Positions 41,456 to 50,809 of a stretch of DNA of 64,000 bases are shown here, piece by piece. The translations under genes and the position numbers were made by a program. The notes below the pieces were generated by a model, which had not been told where the DNA came from, did no database searches, and saw nothing but the letters and a program-made list of their open reading frames with translations. Source of the stretch: JACNIZ01 sp964344765 (GTDB lineage Bacteria > Planctomycetota > UBA1135); NCBI GenBank assembly GCA_964344765.1, contig CAYFOM010000001.1, positions 186,001-250,000 on the forward strand, given 5' to 3'. Numbering within the stretch: the first letter of the stretch is position 1; each line of letters starts with the position of its first letter.

Positions 41456-43474
41456 TTACTCCGAGGATGATGGCGGCAGAATCTGGTCCAAACCTACGAG
41501 CGTTTCTTCTACCTCGGGGCGGTACTGCGAATTGGGATCGGCCGCCAAATACTGCCTCAGGACTGCACGCATTTCTTCAAACTGTCTTCCTACCGCCAAA
41601 ATCTCAACCAAGTTCATGACGTAGGGGTAATGCGTGGGCTGTAGGCCAAATGCTCGACGAGCAGGTTCCAAAGCCTCCTCACGGCGTCCAAGCATGTAAA
41701 GCGACACGCTCTTGCAGTGGTAAGCATCGGGCAGCTCTTGCATTCCGCCGATGGCCTTGTTGGCGTGAACGAGCGCCTCTTCCCACAACGGAATCAGCTG
41801 TTCATAACTCTTTGTGAGAGCATCGCGTTCAACTCGAATCAACAGGCATTGGGCCACGCCAACGTGGGCGTGGATGGAGTTTGGGTAGCCCTTTAAAGTC
41901 TCCCTATAGACGGCTTCCGCAGTGCCCAAATCGCCGATGGTGAACAAGGCCTGTCCCATGCCGAAGTTGCCGTTTTCGCGCTCGATGCTTGTGACCAGCC
42001 ATTTGCTGGAATCCACCTTCAGCGAGGCCTCATATTCTTGAAACGCCTTCTCTCCCCACGCGAGCCGTTGCGGGTGCCCGGGCGGATAGCTCTCTGCCTC
42101 GGTTAGATAAAGCCGCGCCAAATTGAGGTATGGCGTCATAGCATTCGGACTGTTGGTGCGGGTCCAAGTGAAGAAGGCAAATTCACCCTTCCAATTCGGC
42201 GTTGCATCTACCGCAGACCAAACGTTACTCACAGCCAACACGGCAACAGGGATTGCTGCTGCTGCTTTGGGCAGGCGTGCGCCAAGCCAATAGAGCCAAT
42301 ACCCAATCAGCAAAGCGAAGCCGATGCTTGGCACGTAAAGGAACCGTTGTTCAAAGGGGAATCGGCCAATAACCTTGGTGTTCAAGACTGGGGCCAATCC
42401 TGCGAACAACAGACCAAATCCAATCAGGATCAACGCCGACCGCCGATTGCGGGTTAGCCATATCCAAGCCGAGCCTAACAGCAGGGCCAAGCCGAATAGC
42501 GCCGGTCCCCAAAGAGTGAAATCGGCCGGCGTGAGATCAACCTGCAGGGGGCGGAACGGGAAATTGGGCCAGGGCCAAACGAAGTAAGTGATGTATTGAG
42601 CGATCAGTCCTAGCGACACCATGAATTGGTGTAGTGGGTCCAAATAGTGATAAGTCAGCTGTTTGTCGAAACCGGCGGCGGGGCTGTCAAATGCTTGCCA
42701 GCGCAGAAGCCATACGACCAAGGCCACAATCGCCAGCATGACAAATCGCGAACTACGTTGTGGGGCAATAGGTTGATCATCGGCCGGTGCGCCGGCGGCT
42801 TGAACCATCTTCGGTAATTTGGGAAGTGCGAACAGGGTTACAGCGACCAACAGCAGCCAGGTAGAAAGCGCAGCCTCTTTGGAAAGAATGGCCAATATCA
42901 GCCAGACGGCAGGCATGACCAATTTCGCGCGCAGGAATCCCAGGACGGCAAGCAGCGAAAAGAGGGCGGCGAGTAAATCTGGCAGCGAGGACGCCCACGC
43001 CACCGCTTCGACGTGACTACCTGAGATTGCAAAGTAGGTTCCGCCTATGAGGGCGGCAGCGCGGGGAAGTTTTACGACAAGCGCAAGGCGGACGACCAAC
43101 ACCGTGCACCAAGCGTGAACCAGAATGGATGCCAGGTGGAAGACGAAGGGATTGCCGTCGCTCAGTTTGAACAGCAAGACGAATATGCTTCCGCCGATGG
43201 GGCGATAGAAGCCTGTGTAATTCTCCTGGAACGCGGTGATGTCCCAAAACGGATTTTGGAAAGTAAAAAGAATCGTACCCCACTCATGCATGCGCGGGTT
43301 GTCCTGGAACAGCATGACGTCGTCGTAGACCCAACCTGCGGTGAGGATTTGGGCGAAGACCAACAGCGCTGCGACCAGCGGAATGCCGTAAACCCAGGCA
43401 AGGTGCAGGCCGCTCGATTGGGAATTCAAATCGGGCAGAGCGGGCGACGTCGAAACGGAGGCGGAGTCGTTCAC
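41456..43474 (-). CDS. TMTC-like GT-C membrane protein with C-terminal TPRs
   Basis: A 672-residue protein from a GTG at 43474 that overlaps the M1 peptidase stop (GTGA). Residues about 20-440 contain 10 or more membrane helices. The first loop reads AGWVYDDVMLFQDNPRMHEW, then YRPIGGSIF and SHVEAVAWASSLPDLLAALF, the layout of TMTC/PMT-related GT-C glycosyltransferases, with the acidic DD pair that usually binds the lipid-linked sugar. The last 230 residues are TPR-like helices (NLARLYLTEAESY, FTIGDLGTAEAVYRETLKGYP, SLYMLGRREEALEPARRAFG). A protein O-glycosyltransferase acting outside the membrane is the likely role; the substrate is unknown. Confidence 0.8.
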   Translation of the reverse strand: MNDSASVSTSPALPDLNSQSSGLHLAWVYGIPLVAALLVFAQILTAGWVYDDVMLFQDNPRMHEWGTILFTFQNPFWDITAFQENYTGFYRPIGGSIFVLLFKLSDGNPFVFHLASILVHAWCTVLVVRLALVVKLPRAAALIGGTYFAISGSHVEAVAWASSLPDLLAALFSLLAVLGFLRAKLVMPAVWLILAILSKEAALSTWLLLVAVTLFALPKLPKMVQAAGAPADDQPIAPQRSSRFVMLAIVALVVWLLRWQAFDSPAAGFDKQLTYHYLDPLHQFMVSLGLIAQYITYFVWPWPNFPFRPLQVDLTPADFTLWGPALFGLALLLGSAWIWLTRNRRSALILIGFGLLFAGLAPVLNTKVIGRFPFEQRFLYVPSIGFALLIGYWLYWLGARLPKAAAAIPVAVLAVSNVWSAVDATPNWKGEFAFFTWTRTNSPNAMTPYLNLARLYLTEAESYPPGHPQRLAWGEKAFQEYEASLKVDSSKWLVTSIERENGNFGMGQALFTIGDLGTAEAVYRETLKGYPNSIHAHVGVAQCLLIRVERDALTKSYEQLIPLWEEALVHANKAIGGMQELPDAYHCKSVSLYMLGRREEALEPARRAFGLQPTHYPYVMNLVEILAVGRQFEEMRAVLRQYLAADPNSQYRPEVEETLVGLDQILPPSSSE

Positions 43475-45189
43475 TTGGAATCTCGAGGCTCGGCGGGCAC
43501 CCACGGCAGTTGCTGCTCGGGGTCGAAGGCGGAGCGTTGCGGCTTGAATTTGCTGTGGCCGATGACGGTGACTTCGGGCTGATCAAAACGGACGAGCATG
43601 CGCACGCGCTCATCCGATTCCTTCCCCAGCAAATCCAGGGCCGCGGTCATCGGGAAATGGCCGTTGACCTGCTTGAAAGTCACGGTGTGGCGGTAGCGGT
43701 TGCCGTCTTTTTCGGTTCGGATGTCCCAGCTGATCTGTGGGATGTCGTTGCTGCGCACCCAGGCGTCGAAAAACGGCTTCATGTCTTCACCGCTTTCCCG
43801 GCTCAAAATGCGCTGAAAGTCGTCGGTAGAGGCGTTTTTGCCGCCGAATTCGTTGAGGTAGGCGCGGGTGGCTTTAATCAGGCGCTGGCGGCCAAGATAG
43901 CCGTCGAGCAGGCTGATCACCATGCCGCCTTTGTTGTAAACCAGGTTCGGATTGAACAGGTTTTTGGGGTCGGGGCGGTGCAAGGTGTGCGGATGAGAAC
44001 GCATCGCCAATCGAATCGTGCTGCGCCGCCAATCCTTCAGCGTCGGGCCGGTCTGCTCGGGCCACGCCGCCTCGTAGTACAGCAGCTCGCAGAAGGTCGC
44101 CCAGCCTTCATTCAGCCACAAGTCGCTCCACTGGCGCGGGCTGACCCAATTTCCGAACCACTGATGCCCCAACTCGTGCGCCAACAGGCCGACGTCTCCG
44201 GCTAACGCCTCTTCGCGGCCGAGCACGGTTAGCGTTTGATCTTCCATGCCGCCGATCCAAGCACGAATGGTGACGTGACCATATTTCTCGAACGGATACG
44301 GGCCAAAGTAGCGCTCGAAGTAGGGGATCATTTCGGGCACAGTCGAAAGCGACTCGCGGATGGCTTCCTCATCGCCCGGCTCGCAGTAATCCCAAACCTT
44401 AATCCGCCCTTCGTCCCGCTTAATCAACGTGTACGGCCCGGCGCCCAGCGCGACCAAATAGGTCGACGTCGGGATTTGGGTGCGCCAGTGGAATTCACGG
44501 AATCCAGGCTCGGCCGCGTCCTTTTCGTTCACCAATTCACCAATCGCGCCGACGATTTGACCTTCCGGCACCGAAACGAACAAATCGTAAGTCGCTTTAT
44601 CCGACGGGTGATCGTTGCACGGGAAAAAGTGGTGGGCACCATCCGGTTCCAAATACGCAACCAAGTGCTTGCCGTCGTGCAGCAAGCCGATGATCTCGCC
44701 GTCGTACTCCACCTGCGGCAGCAAACCGCGATAGTTCACGCTCAATTCCACCGCCTGGTTTTGCTGACCGCGAAACGGCAGCTCGACGTTGAGTTTTTCC
44801 TTGGTCTGATTGAAGTCGACTTTGCGGTCGTTCACATGAACGCCGGTGACCTCCAGCATGTGGTGAAAATCAAGCGTCACCTTGCTACCGGCTTTAAGCA
44901 AATCCAGCTGAATTACTGCCCGCGCCTCGACGAAACGCCGATCCGGCTCCAGCATCAGGTGCAATTCGTAGTGCTGAACGTCGATGCCGGCGTTGCCGCG
45001 TTGTGGCAGGTAAGGATCGGGAATGGCCGGCGCGATCCGCGGCTCGGCGCTTTTTTCAGAAACGGGCTCCTGGACAAAAACCGGCGCGTCGGTGGCCGGC
45101 TCCTGGTCAAAAAGCGGCGTTTCGGCGGCAATTTGGGCCTGGGCGGGACTCTGGAAAAGGACCAGAGCGATGGGAATGACGGAAAGCAT
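43471..45189 (-). CDS. Exported M1-family zinc aminopeptidase
   Basis: A 572-residue secreted metallopeptidase from the ATG at 45189 (signal peptide MLSVIPIALVLFQSPAQAQ). The zinc site HELGHQWFGNWV, with the second Glu in LWLNEGWATFCE 18 residues on, is the M1 signature; the exopeptidase motif appears as GGMED. A Pro/Glu linker (residues about 22-50) precedes the N-terminal saddle domain. The C-terminal helical domain of large M1 enzymes is shortened to a beta-type segment. It removes N-terminal residues from peptides in the periplasm or outside. It heads a six-gene operon, and its stop overlaps the next gene's GTG. Confidence 0.93.
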   Translation of the reverse strand: MLSVIPIALVLFQSPAQAQIAAETPLFDQEPATDAPVFVQEPVSEKSAEPRIAPAIPDPYLPQRGNAGIDVQHYELHLMLEPDRRFVEARAVIQLDLLKAGSKVTLDFHHMLEVTGVHVNDRKVDFNQTKEKLNVELPFRGQQNQAVELSVNYRGLLPQVEYDGEIIGLLHDGKHLVAYLEPDGAHHFFPCNDHPSDKATYDLFVSVPEGQIVGAIGELVNEKDAAEPGFREFHWRTQIPTSTYLVALGAGPYTLIKRDEGRIKVWDYCEPGDEEAIRESLSTVPEMIPYFERYFGPYPFEKYGHVTIRAWIGGMEDQTLTVLGREEALAGDVGLLAHELGHQWFGNWVSPRQWSDLWLNEGWATFCELLYYEAAWPEQTGPTLKDWRRSTIRLAMRSHPHTLHRPDPKNLFNPNLVYNKGGMVISLLDGYLGRQRLIKATRAYLNEFGGKNASTDDFQRILSRESGEDMKPFFDAWVRSNDIPQISWDIRTEKDGNRYRHTVTFKQVNGHFPMTAALDLLGKESDERVRMLVRFDQPEVTVIGHSKFKPQRSAFDPEQQLPWVPAEPRDSK

Positions 45190-45226
45190 GGTGAATCCGG
45201 AGGCCCAACAGTTTACGCTTATGGGC

Positions 45227-46279
45227 ATGTCGGTCCCGGATGCTTTAGCCCTAGCCGTCTTATTTGGCGGCCGCTCCGAAGAACACGAAGTTTCCCTCCA
45301 ATCTGCGAAAACCGTAATCGACAATCTGGATCCGCGAAAATATCAGGTGCAACTGGTCGGGATTACCCGCCAGGGCGGCTGGTTGGGGCCGGAGGCGTCG
45401 GCGCGTTTATTGGAAGGAAAAGATCCCGGTGAGGAAGGAGGTGCTCCATTTCTACCGGCAGGAACGGAGTGCGTTTTCCCTGTGCTGCACGGTCCTTACG
45501 GCGAGGACGGCCTGATTCAAGGGTGGTTGGAATTGCTCAACATGCCCTTCGTCGGCTCCGATGCCGTCGGCTCGCAGCTGGCCATGGATAAGGTGCTCAG
45601 CAAGCTAATTCTTCGCTATCACGGCATTCAAGTGCCGTCGTGGACCGAGGTCACACGCGACGAATACGCCGCCGACCCGGCCGACGCGATCCACCGGGCG
45701 CTGCAACGCGGAATCCCTAGCTTCGTCAAGCCGAACCGATTGGGCTCCAGCGTCGGCATCAGCCGCGTGGGCGACGAATCGGAAATGGCAGCCGCGCTGG
45801 AATTGGCGCTGAAGCACGATGAGCGCGTGCTGATCGAGCCTGAAATCGACGGCCGTGAATTTGAAGTCGCGGTACTCGATGGCGAGCCGCTAATGGTCAG
45901 CGAACCAGGCGAAATCGTTTCTGAGGGTTGGTATGACTACCAGTCCAAGTACAAGGACGACAGCGCCAAGTTGGTTGCGCCGGTCGAGGACCTTCACAAG
46001 AGTGCGCGCATCAAAATGATGGCCGTCGCCGGTGAAGCTTTCCGCTTGCTGCGTTTACGCGGTTTAGCGCGCGTCGACTTCCGCGTGAAGAGCCACTGCG
46101 GCCGCGTTTACGTCAACGAGGTCAACAGCATTCCCGGCTTCACCAACATTTCGATGTTCCCGCGTTTGATGGGATTGGCTGGAGTGCCGCTGCCGGCGCA
46201 ATTGGATCGGCTGGTTAAAGTCGCCATGCAAGGGCGCAGCCGCCATTCCAAGCAAAAGGCTAAGCAGACTGCGATCTAG
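45227..46279 (+). CDS. ddl: D-alanine--D-alanine ligase
   Basis: Makes the D-Ala-D-Ala dipeptide for peptidoglycan. The 350-residue ATP-grasp enzyme starts ALAVLFGGRSEEHEVSLQSA, then HGPYGEDGLIQGWLEL, MPFVGSDAVGSQLAMDK, PSFVKPNRLGSSVGIS and the catalytic EVNSIPGFTNISMFP. The presence of ddl implies a peptidoglycan wall. Two ATGs are possible, 45221 and 45227; TACGCT at 45214-45219 ends 7 nt before the second, which is preferred. It is divergent from the M1 gene with only 37 bp between starts. Its stop overlaps that of the convergent amidinohydrolase (CTAG shared). Confidence 0.95.
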   Translation: MSVPDALALAVLFGGRSEEHEVSLQSAKTVIDNLDPRKYQVQLVGITRQGGWLGPEASARLLEGKDPGEEGGAPFLPAGTECVFPVLHGPYGEDGLIQGWLELLNMPFVGSDAVGSQLAMDKVLSKLILRYHGIQVPSWTEVTRDEYAADPADAIHRALQRGIPSFVKPNRLGSSVGISRVGDESEMAAALELALKHDERVLIEPEIDGREFEVAVLDGEPLMVSEPGEIVSEGWYDYQSKYKDDSAKLVAPVEDLHKSARIKMMAVAGEAFRLLRLRGLARVDFRVKSHCGRVYVNEVNSIPGFTNISMFPRLMGLAGVPLPAQLDRLVKVAMQGRSRHSKQKAKQTAI

Positions 46280-47172
46280 AAACTCTGCTTGAGGCAGAAC
46301 ACCGAACCTCCCGACTTGCGGAATTCGCTGGTCGGGATGGGGATCGGCTTGAAGCCATGTTCTTGAAGCAGGGCGCAGGTCACGCGGCATTCCTCTTCAA
46401 TGAGAACGTGCTTGCCATCGGGGCAATGCGCATTCGCCGCGAACAGCAGCGCTTCCTCAACCGGTAGCGCCAGCGCGTTTGGGAAGGCAGCGCAAAGCAA
46501 CTCGCGACCGGCGTCGGTGAAGGCTTCCGGCACGTACAGCGCGTAGTTCTGATTCAACGGCGCAAGCGCGGTATCGAGGTGATAAAAACGCTCGTCGACC
46601 AACTCGTAGGTCAAAATATCCAGCTGCGGATAAGCCTCGGCTAAAACACTCCACGCACGACTATCGGTGCGCGGGCCGACGCCACCGTGAATCAAAAAAC
46701 GCCCCGGGTGGAGCACGGCATCGCCGCAGCCTTCAAAGCGCTCGACCTCAGCCGGCATCTCTTGAATGGGGTAGCCGGCTTGTTCAAAAAAGGCGCGGTG
46801 CCGATCGCTCTCCGCCTTGCGCGACGGGTGCGCCATGCGCGCCAACCATACCTGCTTGCTGCCGTCCGGCTGCGGCAAGGTCATGGTTGGATTGGCGGTG
46901 AAGCACATGTCTTGCAGCCCTTCTTCGGCCGCCAATTCGGCGGTGCGCACGCCGATGCCTTCATAAGCGTCTTTCAGCGCCTGCCATTGTTGGACGGCAA
47001 GACCGGTGTCGACTTGATTGAGGCTGCCATCCGCATTGCGCATGTGTGTATTGATGGCTTCGACGACCTCGAAGGTGCCGGGGTTGCCGAGCAATACCGA
47101 ATGAAGCAACGGGGTAGCGGGCAGGTCGGCGGCGCGGCGCGGCCAGGATTCCAAGTCTGCGAAGCAGGGCAT
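46276..47172 (-). CDS. Amidinotransferase/DDAH-family hydrolase
   Basis: A 298-residue pentein-fold enzyme of the arginine deiminase/dimethylargininase superfamily. Signatures are FEGCGDAVLHPGRFLIHGG (substrate-binding acidic residues), ERFYHLDTALAPLN with the catalytic His, and the C-terminal nucleophile in SGGSVFCLKQSF. Likely reactions are hydrolysis of arginine or a methylated arginine to citrulline plus an amine. The start at 47172 is chosen because the family N-terminus begins just before the RAADLPATPLLHSVLLGNP region. It follows the SurA-like gene by 13 bp. Confidence 0.83.
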   Translation of the reverse strand: MPCFADLESWPRRAADLPATPLLHSVLLGNPGTFEVVEAINTHMRNADGSLNQVDTGLAVQQWQALKDAYEGIGVRTAELAAEEGLQDMCFTANPTMTLPQPDGSKQVWLARMAHPSRKAESDRHRAFFEQAGYPIQEMPAEVERFEGCGDAVLHPGRFLIHGGVGPRTDSRAWSVLAEAYPQLDILTYELVDERFYHLDTALAPLNQNYALYVPEAFTDAGRELLCAAFPNALALPVEEALLFAANAHCPDGKHVLIEEECRVTCALLQEHGFKPIPIPTSEFRKSGGSVFCLKQSF

Positions 47173-47185
47173 GGGCTTGATTAAG

Positions 47186-48202
47186 CTATTTTTTGTTCGG
47201 CAGTAGGGGTGCAAAAACGCGCCCCGGCTGAACCTTGCGGATGCCGTCAATCTGCTCGTGCAACGTGGTCTCGCGCAGTGACCGGATGACGCGATCCTGG
47301 ACCAGGTTCAATTCCACGACACCACTGACGCGCAGCGCTTCCACCTGCACCAAATAGATGGCTTTTTCGCCGATGATCGGGCCGCGTAAAAAGCTGCCAT
47401 CGGGTTGGGTGAAGCCTAGGTCTTGGAACAGTGGGCGGAGGAAAGGTTCTTCAAATCGCGAAGTCATCTCGCGGCGCACCAAGCCGATGGCCCCCTTCTT
47501 TTTCTTCGTGAGCTCGTCGGCGCTGTACTGCTCGACCGCCTCTTTCCAGGTGATTTTTCCCTCGGTCAACTCCTTTGCCACCTGATCCAATTGGTGGTAG
47601 GCCTCTTTGACCTCGTCGTGGGAGAGCGCGCGGTTTTCGCCGCTATGGAACATCGGCAAGCGAATCCAGCTGCACTGCAGAGTGCCGAAAAACTCGGGCA
47701 CGGAGCGCAACATGTGGCGGCGCAGTTCGGCCAGCGAATAGGCAGTGGGCTGGCGGGCAATCAGGCGCGCGCGCAATTCGATTTCCAAGCCATTGGATTT
47801 AAGAACGCCTTGAGCACTTAGGCGCCGTCCGCGATCTTTTGCCCAAGCCGCGGCTTCGGCTTCCAATTGTTGTTGCGATACCTTGGGCACGCCCAACGCG
47901 TCCAGGCGTTTAAGGTCGGCGAAGGCGCGCACCTCAAACAAAAAGCGCGGCGACGAAAAGTAAATGCGCCGGTAATCCGGCTGCTCGGCCAGCAGTTTCT
48001 CCAGCCCATCGTTGTAAGCGCCAATGGCCTTGACGACGTCGCGAGCGGTATAGCTTTTGCCCTTCACCTCGCAGGCGACGCGATCCAATAGCGGCACGTC
48101 GGCTACTGCTGGGGCAGCTTGCGAATCGGTTTCGGCTTGCGCGCGCGCAGCTGCCGGTAGGGCGAGCAGGGCGCAGCAGAGAAACAGCAGGAATCGAGTC
48201 AT
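47186..48202 (-). CDS. Exported SurA/PpiC-like peptidyl-prolyl isomerase or chaperone
   Basis: A 338-residue protein with a signal peptide (MTRFLLFLCCALLALPAAARAQA). A helical N-terminal chaperone-like region (residues about 55-160) is followed by a parvulin-like part (FGTLQCSWIRLPM, WKEAVEQYSADELTKKKKGAIGLVRREM, PIIGEKAIYLVQVEALR) and a C-terminal helix. The order resembles SurA/PrsA folding factors, but active-site residues are not clear, so it may be a chaperone without isomerase activity. It is divergent from the galactokinase-like gene (57 bp) and leads an operon with the amidinohydrolase gene. Confidence 0.65.
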   Translation of the reverse strand: MTRFLLFLCCALLALPAAARAQAETDSQAAPAVADVPLLDRVACEVKGKSYTARDVVKAIGAYNDGLEKLLAEQPDYRRIYFSSPRFLFEVRAFADLKRLDALGVPKVSQQQLEAEAAAWAKDRGRRLSAQGVLKSNGLEIELRARLIARQPTAYSLAELRRHMLRSVPEFFGTLQCSWIRLPMFHSGENRALSHDEVKEAYHQLDQVAKELTEGKITWKEAVEQYSADELTKKKKGAIGLVRREMTSRFEEPFLRPLFQDLGFTQPDGSFLRGPIIGEKAIYLVQVEALRVSGVVELNLVQDRVIRSLRETTLHEQIDGIRKVQPGRVFAPLLPNKK

Positions 48203-48245
48203 TATCGGGTCAGGGAAAGAGGGCGAAATTCCGCGTGCGACATCG

Positions 48246-48251
48246 TAACCT
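48246..48251 (+). promoter_or_regulatory. -10-like hexamer before the galactokinase-like gene
   Basis: TAACCT ends 8 nt before the ATG at 48260. No -35 of the usual type and no Shine-Dalgarno are seen. It is one of a set of genes in this window with the same spacing. Confidence 0.4.
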
Positions 48252-48259
48252 CTGAGGGT

Positions 48260-49450
48260 ATGGCGGTAACCCCAAGCCTACTTCAGCGCACCCTTTCTCA
48301 GCTAGAGCAGCCACCTACGGCCGAGACACGTGCTTTTTTCGCCCCGGGGCGTGCCAATTTGCTTGGCGCTCACCTCGATTACAACGGCGGCTGCGTCATG
48401 CCGGTGGCTTTGTCGAAGGGCACCTGTGCGGTAATGACCCCGCGCACCGACAGCCGTCTGCGCATGCGTTCGGCACAATTTCCCGGCCAAGATCTGGAGT
48501 TGGGGTGGGACGAGTTGAAGCCGGGTCGTACGGATGGCTGGTCAGCCTATTTGGAAGGCGCGCTATTTGAGTGCAACCGCGAATGGGGGCCGATTCCCGG
48601 ATTTGACATTGATGTATGCGCCGACCTGCCGATGGCTAAGGGGTTGTCGTCGTCCGCCAGCGTGGAATCCGTGATCGTATTTGCGTTGGCCCATTGGATG
48701 GACGTGAACACCACGAAGGACGAAATGATTCGTTTGGCACATGCCGCAGAAACCGATTACGTCGGCGTGCGCTGCGGGGTACTGGACCAAACGGCGATCT
48801 TTTTGTCAAAGCCGGATTCGCTGTTGGTATTCGACTGCACCGAGTTGACGCGTGAGTACTTGCCACTGGATTCCGATGAGGTGGTGATCGCGGTCATCGA
48901 TAGTTGCATTTCGCGCGAGTTGGCCAAGTCGTCGTTTAACCAGCGCGTGGCCGAATCCACCCAGGCGCTATCCGTGTTGCAAGCGCATTTGCCTGGCATC
49001 ATGTGTTTGCGCGATGTGCACCGGCCTGATTTTGAACGGCTGGCGCACTTCCTTCCGGAGCCGTTGCGCAGTCGCGTCGCTCACGTCGTCGGCGAAGTGG
49101 AACGCACCGAACGCGCCGCCGATGGTTTACGCCATAACGACTTGGCAGTGTTTGGCGCAGCGATGACGCAAGCGCATGAATCGATGCGCGATCTTTATCA
49201 CGTGTCCCTGCCCGAGATCGACCAGTTGGTTTCCTTCGCCATCGACGTTCCCGGGTGCTACGGCTCGCGTTTGACCGGCGCAGGCTTCGGCGGTTGCGTG
49301 GTGGCGCTGGTGGATCCGGCGGCGATGGATGAATTCAGCAAGGTGGTGCCCGAGCGCTATGAAAAAGCTACCGGCCATCGCACTGAAGTCATGGGGTTCC
49401 GACCGAGTGGTGGTCCGGTGGAATGGTCGATGAAAGGCTTAGTGCCCTAA
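48260..49450 (+). CDS. galK: Galactokinase-family GHMP kinase with a divergent sugar loop
   Basis: A 396-residue GHMP kinase. The N-terminal galactokinase signature is APGRANLLGAHLDYNGG, where typical enzymes have GEHTDYN: the Glu that contacts galactose is Ala37 and Thr is Leu39, while His38 and Asp40 remain. The ATP loop is LPMAKGLSSSASVES, the catalytic-Asp region is GVRCGVLDQTAIF, and the third motif is SRLTGAGFGGCVV. Overall length and order match GalK, so sugar 1-phosphorylation is likely, but specificity may differ from galactose. No other Leloir genes are nearby. It is a single gene, convergent with the lipoprotein gene at 49479. Confidence 0.82.
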   Translation: MAVTPSLLQRTLSQLEQPPTAETRAFFAPGRANLLGAHLDYNGGCVMPVALSKGTCAVMTPRTDSRLRMRSAQFPGQDLELGWDELKPGRTDGWSAYLEGALFECNREWGPIPGFDIDVCADLPMAKGLSSSASVESVIVFALAHWMDVNTTKDEMIRLAHAAETDYVGVRCGVLDQTAIFLSKPDSLLVFDCTELTREYLPLDSDEVVIAVIDSCISRELAKSSFNQRVAESTQALSVLQAHLPGIMCLRDVHRPDFERLAHFLPEPLRSRVAHVVGEVERTERAADGLRHNDLAVFGAAMTQAHESMRDLYHVSLPEIDQLVSFAIDVPGCYGSRLTGAGFGGCVVALVDPAAMDEFSKVVPERYEKATGHRTEVMGFRPSGGPVEWSMKGLVP

Positions 49451-49478
49451 TCAACCAAGCCGACGGTTTGCCGCGCGC

Positions 49479-50807
49479 TCAGCTTTTCTTGCGCACCGCG
49501 AGGAGGTAAATGCGCTCACCTTCAACCACTCCGCTTTGCGGCTGACGGATCCACAGTTCGCCATTGACCTCCAAGCCGCTGCGCTCGGCGATGTTCTGTA
49601 AATTCGCTCGAGCCTTCTGCGGATCCAATTCTTTAAAGGTGCGCCAACGCAACCATTCTTGACCGGCGGCTGTTTCCTGCACGGATAATCCGCTGGCATC
49701 GGCTTGCTCGTCCAGCAGATACACCTGGCTCGGCTCACCGTTTGCCGGAATCCGCGACCACAACCGTGCCACCGGCTTATCTTCCAATTCCGTCCACGCT
49801 GTTTCATCGAACCAGCGCAGCGTGATTGCCGCTACCCCAATTTGTTCGGCCGACCGCAGCGGACTTAGCGAACCATGCCCGGTTAGGAAGGCCGTGCCTT
49901 CGCCTTCGGTGGACGGGATGAAGTAACGGTCGAGGAACAGCGATTCATCGGCAATCAGTTCAAAGTGTTCTTCGACCCGGCCCCACGACTTATGCCAAGT
50001 CCAAACAGAGGGGTACATCCACCCGCTGCTTCCGGCTTTCCAATCGGATAATTCAAGCGCGACGACTTCATTCTTGTTTTGTTCGTCCCAAGTGCGGATG
50101 CTCAGTAGCAGGCCATTCTTATCGAATTCCAGCACACATTGAGGCTCACCGTTCTCGTCGAGGATATCCATCGGCGGAATCAAGCCTTCGTTGAGTTGGC
50201 TGAGATACGCAGGTTCGCCACGCTCTGTTTTTTCACCAGGAAGGTAAATGGCGTTGGCGTCGATCCACGGAAACTGCATTGCAATCCAGCGCAGCGCAGT
50301 GTCTTGGGCAAGCTCCTCGCTGTCGTATTCCGTTGGCTTGGCGCCATCGGGTAAGCGCAACCATGCGTGTTCGGCATCGGCAAGAAAGAACACTTGTTGG
50401 CGGCCGAAGGTTCGCAAGATCAGCTTCATTCGGTCCGGTCCGGCGACGCTTAAATCCAATCCTTGCTCAATGACTTCGGCGTTCGGGTCGTCGAGTATGA
50501 AATGAATGCGGCCACGCAGGTAGTAATGTCGTGGCGTTGCGTCGGGTGGCGACTCCGGCATGTTGCGCACGCGACATAAGAATTGGTGCAGCGTTTCCGT
50601 TTTCGCTGACGGCTCCTGGTGGGGGGCGGAAGCCTTAGTGCTTTTGGAGCTCGCCGACGTTTCCTGCGCCGCCGCGTTTGCTGCCGAAGACTGCGCTGGC
50701 GTTGATCCAGCGTTCGTAGCCGAAGAATCAATCGCCGGCGGATCTTCCGCGCTGCCGCAGCTCATCCACGGTAGTAACAAAAGCGAAAGCAGCGCCGGCG
50801 ATCTCAT
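49479..50807 (-). CDS. Large lipoprotein of unknown function
   Basis: A 442-residue predicted lipoprotein from the ATG at 50807: leader MRSPALLSLLLLPWMSC, then about 65 residues of Ser/Ala/Lys-rich linker. The body begins HQFLCRVRNMPESP and is mostly beta-strand with phrases such as RHYYLRGRIHFILD, GPDRMKLILRTFGRQQVFFLADAEHAWLRL and PQCVLEFDKNGLLLSIRTWDE. This brings to mind LolA/LolB- or RseB-like half-barrels, but I cannot assign a family. It starts 2 bp after the aminotransferase stop, last in HEAT lipoprotein-aminotransferase-lipoprotein. Confidence 0.7.
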   Translation of the reverse strand: MRSPALLSLLLLPWMSCGSAEDPPAIDSSATNAGSTPAQSSAANAAAQETSASSKSTKASAPHQEPSAKTETLHQFLCRVRNMPESPPDATPRHYYLRGRIHFILDDPNAEVIEQGLDLSVAGPDRMKLILRTFGRQQVFFLADAEHAWLRLPDGAKPTEYDSEELAQDTALRWIAMQFPWIDANAIYLPGEKTERGEPAYLSQLNEGLIPPMDILDENGEPQCVLEFDKNGLLLSIRTWDEQNKNEVVALELSDWKAGSSGWMYPSVWTWHKSWGRVEEHFELIADESLFLDRYFIPSTEGEGTAFLTGHGSLSPLRSAEQIGVAAITLRWFDETAWTELEDKPVARLWSRIPANGEPSQVYLLDEQADASGLSVQETAAGQEWLRWRTFKELDPQKARANLQNIAERSGLEVNGELWIRQPQSGVVEGERIYLLAVRKKS

Positions 50808-50809
50808 TC

